A stretch of 64,000 nucleotides of DNA. Origin: Axinella damicornis (Eukaryota > Porifera > Demospongiae > Axinellida > Axinellidae). Location: NCBI GenBank assembly GCA_963931865.1, contig OZ007514.1, positions 12,581,928 through 12,645,927 of the forward strand, in the 5' to 3' direction. The translations under genes and the position numbers were made by a program. Positions 21,851 through 31,999 of the stretch are shown here, piece by piece. The notes under the pieces are model-generated. The model was not told where the DNA came from, did no database searches, and saw only the letters and a program-made list of their open reading frames with translations. Every line of letters starts with the position of its first letter. The first letter of the stretch is position 1.

Positions 21851-22040
21851 GGAGATCCCAGCCATGACTTTCATATACCGAGACAGTCCGTGGCAGTCCT
21901 GGACCACCCTGAGCTGTGTACAGCAGCATTGTGTGGAGGCCACTGTGGCACAGCCAAGTTCCAACCGTCAGTTGGAATTGAGCTGAGGTCTGCATACAGT
22001 GCTGCTGTACGCAGCTTGTTTGCTGCTCCTCTGCTGTGGG

Positions 22041-22110
22041 TCTAGTGGAAGTAAGAGCATCTGGCTAGTATTCAGAAGGTCTTGGGTCAGAATCCCAGCT
22101 GGTACCACAT
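22041..22110 (+). repeat. tRNA-like SINE head
   Basis: TCTAGTGGAAGTAAGAGC followed by the B-box-like GGGTCAGAATCCC at 22084-22096. It sits just outside minisatellite 2 and shares AAGAGCATCTG with the SINE head at 13560-13645, in opposite orientation. Confidence 0.45.
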
Positions 22111-22184
22111 TTCTGTGAATTCTCAATTTGTCTCCTACAGAAAGTAACAGCCAACTTCACGACTCTCAGTGTTCACTGACTAAC

Positions 22185-22484
22185 CTATTTGGCCTGGAAA
22201 CTCTTCTTCCAACTTGTTGGCCACAACAGATCCTCCAATAATTTCATCGTCACTTCTCAGAGCTTGACAGAGGGTTTTGAGCGTAGGTGAAGGGTGTTCC
22301 CTACTGAGCCACCTGTTAAGCAAGTCCCTCATGAAGGCTGCGGGACAAGTGTTGTCAGGTGTACACCGAATAACAGCCACTTGTGAGGTCATTCCCAGTT
22401 GATCCGCAATTGGAATCCAATAGGGAGAAACAGGCTGAAGCAACCGCTTTAAGCTCCCAAGATCATCGAGTCTAAGTTGTGTTT
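22185..22484 (-). CDS. Gene 1 exon 4: Death-like domain
   Basis: 300 bp, acceptor TTATTAACAG, donor GTTAGT, phase 1 in and out, about 100 residues. The order of motifs fits the Death fold: LDDLGSLKRLLQPV (helix 1), YWIPIADQLGM (the usual W-x-x-hA-x-xLG), LLNRWLSREHPSPTLKTLCQ (the W and PT turn), then IIGGSVVANKLEEEF. Death domains pair homotypically in signalling complexes. The exon begins with AA, which completes GAA with the G left by the 2A exon, so the mature product after skipping would start near this domain. It lies about 8.8 kb of intron upstream of the long module exon. Confidence 0.6.
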
Positions 22485-23594
22485 CTGTTAATAAGATTGT
22501 AAACATAATGACTCAACTCTACCAGATGTCATGCATGTCCACATACAACCTATCATATGTTTATCAGGCCCCATCCGGAGCTCAACTTCATGTTGTTGAG
22601 ATCCATTATTTTGCCTAACACATCCTTTGAGAAACAGCTGGTCCACCCAAAGGACCCTGTAAAGGCTCGTGGTTTATATTGGCCAAACCGTCAAATAGAC
22701 TCTGAGTCAACAATGTTTGTGTACAATGTTTGGTTTTCTTAAGTGACACATACAAACTTGTGATCGACAATGTGGGCAGGCACTCTGATATAAACTGCTG
22801 GAGGTCTGTTGTAGTTGTACGTAGTTGTACTACCATAATGGTCAAGTGCTACTCTCTCTAAGGGCTACTTTGCAGTTATAGAATAGCTTGGAAATGCATA
22901 CAGATACATTATTCCCTGTAGATACTCCACATCATTATACAACAGAAAGATATCTAGATGAATGCAGGACATTGTGGGGTGAGAGCGATCAAGCTGCATC
23001 GGCATTTTAGCCACAGAGGAGAGAATGAAGTTGCTGAGTGTCAGGGGGGTCACACTACATGTAGTTGTAGGTGGACATTGCAGTCTAGCTGGGTCTGGCA
23101 CAACTGTTCACTTCCTGAAACCATTTGTGTGTCTTGGTAGCCATTCAATGCAGATTACCGTGTCCCTATTTTAACAATCCTGCTGACCCTGGAGTACTGA
23201 AGTTGGAACAAAACGATTCTGGTGAGTGACTCTTCCTCTGGATTGTAAAATCATATTACCCTGCATGAACTGTGTGACTTTGACACTAGTTCAGCTAGTA
23301 ACTTGGCCTCACCTTTCCAATGAGACAATAGTTTTTCAGATTAAGAAACCAGTCTTGGCAGTTGAGCACAATGTTAACAAAATTTCATGCTTGTTAGAAC
23401 TTTTAGGTATACCCTTCTATCAAGGCGGACTTCAGTCCCGCGTGTCTATGGTCTTCACTTCATTCAACATGGACCGTACAATGCTATTCATTTATGCGGG
23501 TATTAAATTATGTAGTTTAGGACATTTTTTTAATTTTTACAAACCACACTACTGGTAGCCGGTGCATCTCGCAGGTAACGTCGTACATGTCACG

Positions 23595-23838
23595 TGATGA
23601 GTGGCATTGGAAAGTGGTGGTCTTTCTGGTCTTCAATTAGGATTCAAATACGAATGGTCTAACAACAGCAAGGAAGTCATCCTTTGCAACAGCTGCTCTG
23701 ACAGTTTCCAACAGAGTATCCTGCAGTGGCTGTGATTGAGATGAAATGCTGATCGAGATGGCTTGCCACAAACATTGATACGTAGCAGTTCAGTACATGT
23801 GGTGGGAGGCTGTCGGTTCGGATGGTTCAAAAACACAT
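23595..23838 (-). pseudogene. NACHT exon fragment in the leader intron of gene 1
   Basis: About 240 bases match gene 1 exon 6 around 10331-10580: shared landmarks include GGAAAGTGGTGGTCTTTCTG, GGTCTAACAACAGCAAGGAA and GGATGGTTCAAAAACACAT. It has a deletion near its start and indels that break the frame, and lacks both the P-loop and splice context. It is a relic of a duplicated NLR, not a functional exon. Bases 22507-23594 show nothing I can support. Confidence 0.85.
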
Positions 23839-23914
23839 ACACTGTTAAACAGTTGTCCTAAACACATGGACTCAACGTGGGTGGGGCAATATGCTCGCAC
23901 TTGAATTATGCGAC

Positions 23915-24485
23915 TCATTTAACCCTTTAACTACGGAATTATTCCCCCCAAGACAACACATTTTCATGCATTCAGCTCACACCACCTTCGTAGGTGCTCC
24001 CTCCCACACCATTCGCTCCTCAGCGGCCAGACTTGATGGGGTTCACACACATGGAGAGCCCCCTCTGGCAATACCATTAATGATATTCATGACCCCACAA
24101 GCTCAGTAATTGGAGGTCAAAGGTGGATGTCAGCTGGATTCTCGCCCAGGATCTCACTCAACTTGGGCCAGATCTGACTGATGGCACATCATACACCATC
24201 AATCTGCATGTTTTCTTGAGGACCCATCTGAGGCCCTCGGTTGGGGTCTATGAATCTCATTAAAATAAAATAAAATAAAAAAGCTTGAGGGGGTGCTGCC
24301 TCCTTCACCCCTGAAAACTGAGCAAATTTCAGAGTTTTTCCCACACAGTTGTCTCTGAGCCCTCTCAGGCCCTTGAAGACACTTTTCGGACTGATGACAA
24401 GCCCTACAAGTGCATAGGGTCAAAATGACGTCTATAGGCATCAATGGAGCTTAAAGACAGCACTCCGCTATCACTGAACCTAGCT
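23915..24485. repeat. Dispersed repeat R2, copy 1
   Basis: Starts AACCCTTTAACTACGGAATT and includes ACATTTTCATGCATTCAGC and GGAGAGCCCCCTCTGGCAAT. The second copy is at 26595-27060. No terminal inverted repeats found. Confidence 0.6.
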
Positions 24486-24596
24486 GTTAATTAGACAGGT
24501 GGCAAATGATTTTCTCTGGAGGAGTTGCTTGTTGTTCAAGCAGGAATGAAACATGGACTCCTGTTGAGCCAAGTCCTGTGGCTTCAAGACTGATTA

Positions 24597-25300
24597 CACT
24601 CCTGGTAGGGGAAAAATCGTGCCGCGTAAATAACATTTGACTACTTAGGAGAATGGCCTGCAATGATTCTGACTACATTGTCATGATCGCCAGGGCCGGC
24701 GCCAGCTATTTTGGAGTGGTACGGCCACTGCCGAAGGCAGTGTATAGAGGCGCGTAGTGCCGATCAATCCGCGCGAAGCGAGGAAAAAATTTTTCACCTT
24801 CATTTTTCAGTTAGCAGAATGAGCTCTCCGTATAGCACCTTCGTGCTTTGCACTGCACTGCCACTACTTTCCGTGACTGTCCCACTCTCGACGTGGAAAG
24901 GAAATGTAAGTTGGCTGGAAAGGTAGTAGCTACATCACGAGCATCTCGTTGTTTGAAGGTTGCCGTCACGGCGCGTTAGTCCTGTCTCCATTCCGTGTGT
25001 GTTGGTCTCGTCCCTAGACCATGAAAATCGACGCGATTCGAAACCAAGACTCGTGATAACATGGAGCAGTCTGTCCTGGCCTTATGGTCGCGGCTTTGGC
25101 CGGCAGAAGCCTCAAGGAGGAAACTTTGGATGCAGCTAGCTACGCGCTCGTAAGTCAGAATCCCAGCAACGCCATTTTTCCTCCTCAAAAACCGGTGGCG
25201 CCGGCCCTGATGATCGCTACTATCCACTGTCCTCACCATACAATTTTGGTACTGAAACTCACCTTGGTGGTGGAGATACAAGCGCTTTTGTAGTGCCGTC
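24597..25300. mobile_element. Repeat TE-A, copy 2, split by the MITE
   Basis: Left end CACTCCTGGTAGGGGAAAAA; after the MITE the sequence continues with CTCACCTTGGTGGTGGAGAT and, on the minus strand, an ATGGCGGCC exon-like start near 25310. Bases 25460-26035 carry only a weak internal duplication around GCACAAAGTTCGCACAAAA (25755 and 25940). Confidence 0.5.
24691..25209. mobile_element. hAT-like MITE inserted in a TE-A copy
   Basis: TIRs CAGGGCCGGCGCCA and TGGCGCCGGCCCTG, flanked on both sides by the 8-base duplication ATGATCGC (24683-24690, 25210-25217). An 8-bp target duplication and CAG...CTG ends fit the hAT superfamily. Internal tract with CTTCGTGCTTTGCACTGC recurs at 55370 and, inverted, near 59800. 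Confidence 0.75.
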
Positions 25301-26039
25301 GGCCGCCATTGCTCGATCGCTCTGTTTGAAGTTTGTTGCCAGTATAGCTCTTATCATGGATAATATAGTACGCGAGGTGGATAGGCAACGCACGTGATGT
25401 ACGGAACTTTCCTGCTTGCAATCCGCGTTGCAGTTTACTTTGTGCTGGCAAATATCAACAGCTAAACACAACCAGGCGTTCTTACTATGTACAGGCTAGA
25501 CTACTATCATGGCCCTACTGGGAGAACGAAGACAGAAAGCAGCAGCGTGTCTGTCTGAGGCACGGGATGCTTGAATACCATACTTGGTGCTTGGCAAGGG
25601 CCCGGAAAGGCCAATTTGGAAACTTTCGACGCCTATTGAACAGCACTGGTAATACCAAGCTGGTTCTTACATAGCACACCCAGTACACCCGGTACTATGC
25701 TACAAGAATCATGCAGCTTTTAATGATAGCTCTTTCTGTTGCTGAGATTACACAGCACAAAGTTCGCACAAAACAGCGTTATTAGGGCAAAATTGCATTA
25801 TTCAGAAATTTCTGAGTTTATTGAGCGGCTCTACTAATACCTAGCAGGCTGCTACGTAGTGCACCCAGTATACCCGGTACTACTCTCTACGAATCCTGCA
25901 GCTTTTCATCAGAGCTGTTTCTGTTGCTGAGATTACCCAGCACAAAGTTCGCACAAAAGAGCCGTTACAAGGACTGACAAATAATTATCCGTGGACTATT
26001 CTGTATACTACCAACGTTTCCTATCCACCTCGCGTACTA

Positions 26040-26320
26040 TATTATCCATGCTCTTATGAAGGCCCCACAAAGATTCTGACCACACAGGTGTGATCGCTGT
26101 CGTTCACTGACACTCACATGTCGAAACTCACCGTGCTTGTGAAGTTGTGAGTGCTGTAAGTTACAAGTTCTTGTCCTCCCTTTGGACGCCATTGCCGACT
26201 CGATCGACCGACTGTGGTCCTCATGTGACAGTGCGTTAATTGTAATGAGCTGCAGCGTGTATCTTGCGTGACCAGCGAGTTGCAACCGGTTGCAACGCAG
26301 CTACCAGGAGTGTGGTTGCC
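26040..26320 (-). mobile_element. Repeat TE-A, copy 3 (partial)
   Basis: Shares GATCGCTGTCGTTCACTGAC, AAACTCACCGTGCT and the GCAACCGGTTGCAACGC tract with copy 1. The minus strand again shows ATGGCGTCC followed by a short frame ending at a GTGAGTTT donor. Confidence 0.55.
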
Positions 26321-26594
26321 CCTCGTAATAATCTTGATGCTCATCATGTCAAAGCAGTCATCAATGCTGTATCGAGGGAAGGAACAACTTGCTGCAGCAA
26401 TTTTTACACCTCTTCAAAAGGAGCTAGCTCCAGTGACGTCGATAGTATTGAAGCCAAAAATGCAAGCTAAACCATGAAGGACCAAATATTGTGCTATACT
26501 GGTTCAGTATGTCATCCTCTCAACTAGCATCCATGTATACCGGCCCATAGTAGGATTTGTAAATCGACCCACATTTGTGATGCATATGCATCTT

Positions 26595-27060
26595 ATAACC
26601 CTTTAACTATGGAATTCTTTCCACAAAGAGAGCACATTTTCATGCATTCAGCACAGACTACCTTCGTAGGTTCTCCTCTCACACATCATATGCTCCTCAG
26701 TGGCTACACTGGGGCTAGCACACATGGAGAGCCCCCTCTGGCAATACCATTAATGATAATCATGACGAACCACAAGCCCAGCAATTGGAAGTCAAAGGTG
26801 GATGTCAGCCTGATTTTGCCCAGGAACTCCCTAAACTTGGACCGGATCGGACTGCTGGCACATCGTACACCATCAACCTGCTAAGGGCTGCACCCCCTCC
26901 CCCTTGCCGACCTTGGAGGGAGGGGCGTGCCCCCCCCCCCCCCCCCCCCCCCCTTCGGGGATCCCCCCATGGTTACATTTAGTGGGGGGGGGGGGGGGGT
27001 GCACGCCGAAAACTGCCCAATTTCCTACAAACTTGCCCCTAAGCTCTCTGAAGCCTTTTA
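26595..27060. repeat. Dispersed repeat R2, copy 2, with homopolymer tracts
   Basis: Matches 23915-24485 and contains a poly-C run (about 26930-26953) and a poly-G run (about 26983-26998). A (GTAT)n microsatellite follows at 27163-27188. Bases 27190-27611 show nothing supported. Confidence 0.6.
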
Positions 27061-27611
27061 AGGTGCATACGTATATTGCGACAAATAGATCCCCCATTCA
27101 GAGCCTCGCGCTAATGCGCTCGGAAATTAGCCCAACACTCACCCATTGCTTCCTCTCATATTATGTACGTATGTATGTATGTATGTACCGGTAAATGTCA
27201 CGCTCAGGGATGTTGATAACGTTTAGGAATGTTGTGGGTTTCCTGCCGGCCAATTTGGCTTGATTTGCCACGAGGACTCGACAGTGCGAGATTTACAACC
27301 TTGAGACTCCACTACGAGCACGGAGTCAAACAATGAGCGTAGTCGACATCTCTTTATATCGCAACTTCACAATAGTTTCACGTAGCCAGAGGCTATGGTA
27401 CAAGTGAGCGGGGCTTGTAGAACTAGAGCAGCTACATGTGGGGAGCGTAATCAACCTCTTTATCTCAGCTCCATACCCTCAAACTCACACTAGATAGATT
27501 GTAGATATGATCTCGTAACCACGTGGTCAATGTCACATGTACGCATGTGGCGCACGCAAAGCATGCGGATACATATTCTTAGTAGTAGCTATGCATGATA
27601 CAAACACTCAC

Positions 27612-27768
27612 CAGGCCCTGGGTTGGGTTGAATATCACCAGATATCATCAGAAGCATTTCATTCACCAAGGTGACGTACTCCATCAGTATTATAGTGAAA
27701 ACCACTGCCCTCAAGGTCAGTTGGCAGCGGTAGAGTTTATCAGTGCAGTAATACCAAACAGTTCTCGC
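27612..27768 (-). CDS. Gene 1 exon 3: hydrophobic segment ending in a 2A-like motif
   Basis: 157 bp, acceptor TGCTGCCATCAG, donor GTGAGTG, phase 0 in and phase 1 out. The peptide runs ARTVWYYCTDKLYRC, then a hydrophobic stretch AVVFTIILMEYVTL, and ends EMLLMISGDIQPNPGP. The last nine residues match the 2A ribosome-skipping family, whose consensus is D-V/I-E-x-N-P-G-P; here the Glu is Gln. Only one base (G) follows the final Pro codon before the splice site, so the motif sits at the exon boundary. 2A-like leaders are reported on sea urchin NLR-type genes and on non-LTR retrotransposon proteins (established). Whether the Gln variant still skips is unknown. Confidence 0.6.
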
Positions 27769-27871
27769 CTGATGGCAGCAACAGAGTAACACATTACAGC
27801 ATAGCTCATACGCAACACACGACTTGAATGTACCACTCATCTTGTACTACATGTAATTGCAACTACTTGCG

Positions 27872-27904
<33 letters not shown>
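27872..27904. repeat. Poly-C tract, 33 bases
   Basis: Uninterrupted C run followed by (ACC)n. Lies in the intron between gene 1 exons 2 and 3, where it could act as a very long pyrimidine-poor or G-quadruplex-forming tract on the transcribed strand. Confidence 0.9.
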
Positions 27905-28027
27905 ACCACCACCACCACCACGACCAATAAACAAGAACGATGCATGGCCGAGTCACTTGAACAACCAAAGCGCTATAAGCAGGACGTACATTCTATTGAG
28001 GCATAGAGCAAAAAATGACTAACTCAC

Positions 28028-28193
28028 CTTTCTTATTCCATAAGTAACTATGATCCCGATGAATATTTGGGGGAGCTTCCGAAGAGGCACTCTGTCATGC
28101 CTTCTTTTGATTCGTTTTCGTTGTCCACGAATATGAGCACGATTCACAGTATGACCTGTTGCTGCCAGCCACTCATCAATGCCAGAAGGTATC
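28028..28193 (-). CDS. Gene 1 exon 2: basic linker, retroelement-like
   Basis: 166 bp bounded by acceptor CTCTCTAG and donor GTGAGT. It enters in phase 2 and leaves in phase 0. Sequence includes IDEWLAATGHTVNRAHIRGQ, then an Arg/Lys-rich tract (RKRIKRRHDR) and KLPQIFIGIIVTYGIRK. A basic tract followed by a hydrophobic patch and then a 2A-like motif resembles the N-terminal region of some non-LTR retrotransposon proteins (recollection, not searched). That suggests exaptation of a retroelement N-terminus or a shared ancestry. No known domain is seen. Confidence 0.45.
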
Positions 28194-28352
28194 CTAGAGA
28201 GACGAATGCAGATTATAGGCACAGAATACGTACGTAAATTTGCACGGGATTGATGGCTATATTTTATAAGGAATTGCATAAGTGGGGTAACCTTGTCATG
28301 CAGTTGTGAAGATGGGAGAATGGTATACAACTCAACTTGATTCTGTACATAC

Positions 28353-28615
28353 CTGGCTGTCAATAGATAGGGGTAGAAAATGCTGCTCAGACTCCTGGGT
28401 GAGTATCTTCCCTCCTCCTGTCCTGCGTCCCTCACGCCATACTGGATCACGGCCATCAGAATAGCCAGGGCTTGGAGTAGGACCAACCTCTTCCTCATCT
28501 TCAGGTCCCACACACTGACAGGCTGCATGAATACCAGCCAGATTGACAGCATTGTTAACAATACAATTCGAAGTGAAGAGACTCCTACACTATAGCTGAC
28601 TGACAGCAGGTCCAT
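28353..28615 (-). CDS. Gene 1 exon 1: hydrophobic leader, putative start
   Basis: Open from an ATG at 28615; translation starts MDLLSVSYSVGVSS. Two hydrophobic stretches, IVLLTMLSIWLVFM and LVLLQALAILMAVI, separated by a short basic stretch (KMRKR), resemble a signal-anchor or double membrane segment. The exon ends LLTA plus AG at a GTATGT donor (phase 2), and the next exon supplies G to give Arg. Upstream of the ATG is a 17-18 base poly-G run (poly-C on the coding strand) followed by CACAG, so an acceptor and a more upstream exon cannot be excluded. No family recognised. The role as leader to the 2A segment is inference from phase matching. Confidence 0.45.
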
Positions 28616-30139
28616 AGCCAGCCAGTCTGTGGGGGGGGGGGGGGGGGTCTACGGCCTAATATTGGATCTAGGGGTTCTGAATGACTGAAAATGAGATAGC
28701 CACTCCCACTTTATATTATAGAACCCAGAATCTCGGGGATGCTTTATGGCTGTTGACAGCCACATTCCCATGCAGACCTAGAAATGGCCTGGGAATGAAG
28801 CACTTGCACACATACATAGTGTACTGTAGCTACGCACATTAGTTACAAGCCGTACCAGTAACATACTCTTTCACCTTATATGGTAACCAGGTGCAATTCC
28901 TCTGACCAGGCTAGACATACTGCTTATCACTACCTTAGCTGGTACTGCATTCCAAGATCACTGTACAGTTGACAACAGCAGCTGCTACAAGGATCTGTCA
29001 AGGAAGAGAGAGAGCTATGTTACGCAGTGACCTGGAAGTCTTAAGCAACAATAAATTGACAAACTGATTTTATCATGCATGACAACTCCTGGAGCCTCAG
29101 AATGAGGAAACGTTAGTAGGGTTTCACTGTTTGCTGTGTGTGTCAAGCTTGAAAGTGGACCACAGTGCTACCTGTATATGCTAATACTTACATTGCTTCT
29201 CACTTTTTTTAAAAGGCCAAACCAATTTGCTTCAAGTTTCAGCCTTTGTTATGACAAAAGCTGCAGACTGGAATGAGGGTAAGTTATTTGGCTCTCACAG
29301 CTGGCTTTACTTTCAACTGCACCATTTGTCTTTCAAAGAGAGTACATTCTTGAAACGCTACAACGACCCCCCCTCTTGACATGCCAACTCTCCCCTACCC
29401 ATATTAAGTTGTCTCCATGTAGGTAGCTACATGTACACACGTATGTGCTTGACGAAGTTCAGCAGAAACTACACCAGCAAGATATTTACCCCAGTGGGTT
29501 TGCAGAATTCATTGCCACTAGCATCACAACTAGCTATGAGCCTGTACTCTTGGATAAATATACGCTGCTAGCTATATAATTATCCTGTTGTTACTATGAG
29601 AAACTGGTGAGTGACACACTCACTGCCGTGCAGATAGTTATGATGAACACACCACAGTGACACCCCATGTGCAATTCATAACCCGTAGTAGTATATTCAA
29701 TATGCCAAAAATATGTCCTGACTGTGTATAGGTTTTGTGTACACATTATCTCTGGAAGCCAATTGAAGTTATCCCCTGGGCTAGCTGGGCAAGTAGCTAT
29801 CACATCTTGTTCTATCAATCAGGACACTCACCTCAGACTCCACACTGTAGCAGCAACCCTGCATGCCCTGGCAGCATATTAAAGCAGGAAACACTATACA
29901 CTCCACAGGTATTCAATAATTATTAACCCGGCACTGCAGCAGTAGGGTTGCCCTGGCAACCGTTGCTACTCCATACACAGAGTCAGGATGCTCGCCTCAG
30001 ACTCAACACTGCAGCAGTATGTGTGGTTTACCTACTCCATACACAGAAGCAGGAAGTATAGCTATTCAATAACAATAACTAACCTTGGATTGTTAGTAGC
30101 TATGTGTTAGTATCAGTGTAGGCGTTCAAACAGAGGAAT

Positions 30140-30184
<45 letters not shown>
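30140..30184. repeat. Poly-G tract, 45 bases
   Basis: Uninterrupted run of G just upstream of the Eph-like exon. Runs this long are rare and also error-prone in assembly. Confidence 0.9.
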
Positions 30185-30187
<3 letters not shown>

Positions 30188-30273
30188 GGGCTACCTTGTG
30201 AGTTATGTGTCAGCAGTGGATAACTTCTTTCTTGTTTCTCCCGTTCCCTACATTTCCCTCTCTCCATCTCCAG

Positions 30274-30575
30274 TCCCAAACCAATTAAAGCCTCATCAGA
30301 AGAGGAATGTCACTGCGGCAATGACCAACGTACAGGCAAGAAACCCTCTGGACTTCCAGTCAGTGGACGACTGGCTCAGGGCTATCAAGATGGAACACTA
30401 GTACATCCTGATTTTCCAGAGGAATGGGATCAACAGCACCCACCTGTGCATGCAGCTGACGAAGGCTGATCTGGAGGAGATGGGGATCTCGCTAGCGGGA
30501 CACCTCCACAAATTGACACAGAGCATTGAGAACGCACATGCAGAGTTGGGCAGACAGCCATCCATCAGGATTTAA
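30274..30575 (+). pseudogene. Eph receptor C-terminal SAM exon with in-frame stop
   Basis: Follows a pyrimidine-rich acceptor (CTCTCTCCATCTCCAG). The frame reads NPLDFQSVDDWLRAIKMEH, then a TAG stop at 30399-30401, then YILIFQRNGINST, MQLTKADLEEMGISLAGHLH, KLTQSIENAHAE and a TAA at 30573-30575. The V-x-x-WLxAIKM and DL-x-x-xGI-x-LAGH signatures are those of Eph receptor SAM domains, which sit at the receptor C-terminus. No kinase exon is seen upstream, where 28620-30270 holds only repeats. I call a broken relic; a real truncated terminus or a sequencing error at the TAG is possible. Confidence 0.75.
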
Positions 30576-31914
30576 TCACTGCCAGCATTTTAATGTCTTG
30601 TGCAACTCTTCTCTGTGTCTGTTGCTGTATGCACAACTCCACTTAGAACAGTTGCTCTTCCTCTCGGACTCTGAGACTGCATGCAGTGAATTCCTCTATT
30701 CATACAGTGTCATGCTACTAGCTACATGTACACACAGCTGCACTTTATTTTCACGGTACTGTAAATACGTATCTTGCACACCATGCACTGCTACTCTGAA
30801 TGTGGCCTCATAGTACAATAATTATCTGTTATTTAGTGCTCCTGTGACTCTCACTGTAGATCACGATTGTATAATAACGTCATCACAAACTATACAGCAA
30901 TAATAATAGCTAGCCTGAAGGACAAGTGTTGATTCATCTGTTGCCATATTATATGTACTAACTCCACTTAGAACTCTCGCTCGCAGACTCGATATGAATG
31001 CGACTGCACGTGCATGTAAATTCAGTAGCCGTTCAGGTTACGTAATAATATATTAAACTTAAGGTGTCAATATATTATTATGGAAGCAGGTGAGTGTAGA
31101 CAAAATTGATATGACTCGCGTGAGAACACTGTCAAGGATTGGTTGAAAGACCAGTTCTGATAGGGAGAGGATCGGACTGGGATAGAAACTGTAACGACAA
31201 TATCATAAGGGACGTGAACTCCAGTCCCGGCCGGGGCAACAATCCAAAGGAAATGGACTGCATGTGATTTCCTTTATTGTCAGAACTAGCTGTGAATGTT
31301 CCCTGGTCCCAATGCAGTCCCATTAGAATTTGCACAGTAGACATTCTCCTTGGATTCTTGGACTCTTATGATATTGCAGAGAACTGTCTATTGATTCTGT
31401 TCCTTTCATCAGCGTATGTGGAGTAGAACCATGAAAGCAACTGTATGATCTTCCCTACAACATAATATACTGTAAGCCACTGAAGGCGGTACAAGTCTGG
31501 AGGCCTCGTGTCTCACCCATGCAGTTGTTGATCGCTAAACATACTGCAAGCAATCAAAAACTGGGAAGGCCCAGGCATGAGGATAGCACTCTGGTCTGTT
31601 GTTGCCGTAGTAATGACCCTCTTCCATCCAACACTGAGAAGGTCTCCTCTTTCACAAAGTCTTGGATCCTTTGGACTGGCTGAGTAAAACAGAGCTTACA
31701 GGAGCTTAGCTCAACCTTTGGTTATGGCCATGTGTCTGCTTCTGTAAGTATGCCTGTGCTAGTTCATGTGCAATTCACCTTGTGCAAAGTGCATCACTTC
31801 GTATATTGCACAGCAATCAAGCTGTCACATACATACATTATAATATCAGTAACTGTTGGGAATACACAACTACAGATACAACACTCGTGAATTATTAATA
31901 GTGCAGTTCTAGAG

Positions 31915-31999
31915 TTACAATTCAATGTCAATACCACAATGTCTTGCAACACCAGCCAACATGTCCTTTGCTTTTGCTGAGAGAGGATTGTTGCTGAGG
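31915..31999 (-). CDS. Gene 2 terminal LRR exon with stop codon
   Basis: 85 bp, acceptor TTCTTATACAG. Reads LSNNPLSAKAKDMLAGVARH then CGIDIEL and TAA (31915-31917). A half repeat followed by a short tail is typical of the C-terminal cap of NLR LRR arrays. Bases 30576-31914 hold nothing else I can support. Confidence 0.8.

Larger units (their letters stand above)
129..28615 (-). other. Gene 1: 2A-leader / Death / module x2 / Death / NACHT / LRR receptor (NLR-like), 3' end off window
   Basis: Gene-level span joining 22 exons read by eye. Phases agree at each junction: exon 1 ends phase 2, exon 2 ends phase 0, exon 3 ends phase 1, the Death-like exon runs phase 1 to 1, the long module/Death exon 1 to 1, NACHT 1 to 2, and all LRR exons 2 to 2. 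The six non-LRR exons sum to 4316 nt, about 1438 codons. NLRs are intracellular sensors that oligomerise through NACHT and signal through Death-fold domains; LRRs usually carry the sensing surface (family knowledge). The chain crosses introns of about 5 and 9 kb full of transposons, so exons 1-3 and the first Death exon could belong to another transcript. The last LRR exon seen is not terminal, so the gene continues left of base 129. Confidence 0.6.

Noticed and set aside
19769..22045. Repeated 70-codon proteins (MDLGPWDLAYTASMARTS type)
   Set aside because: Each is the stretch between stops in an 83-bp repeat; repeats itself every 166 bases.
27828..28022. Polyproline protein
   Set aside because: Translation of a poly-C run in an intron.
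29826..30012. Two CTCACCTCAGACTC-like donor sites with short open frames
   Set aside because: A small local duplication; neither copy has an acceptor or LRR residues.
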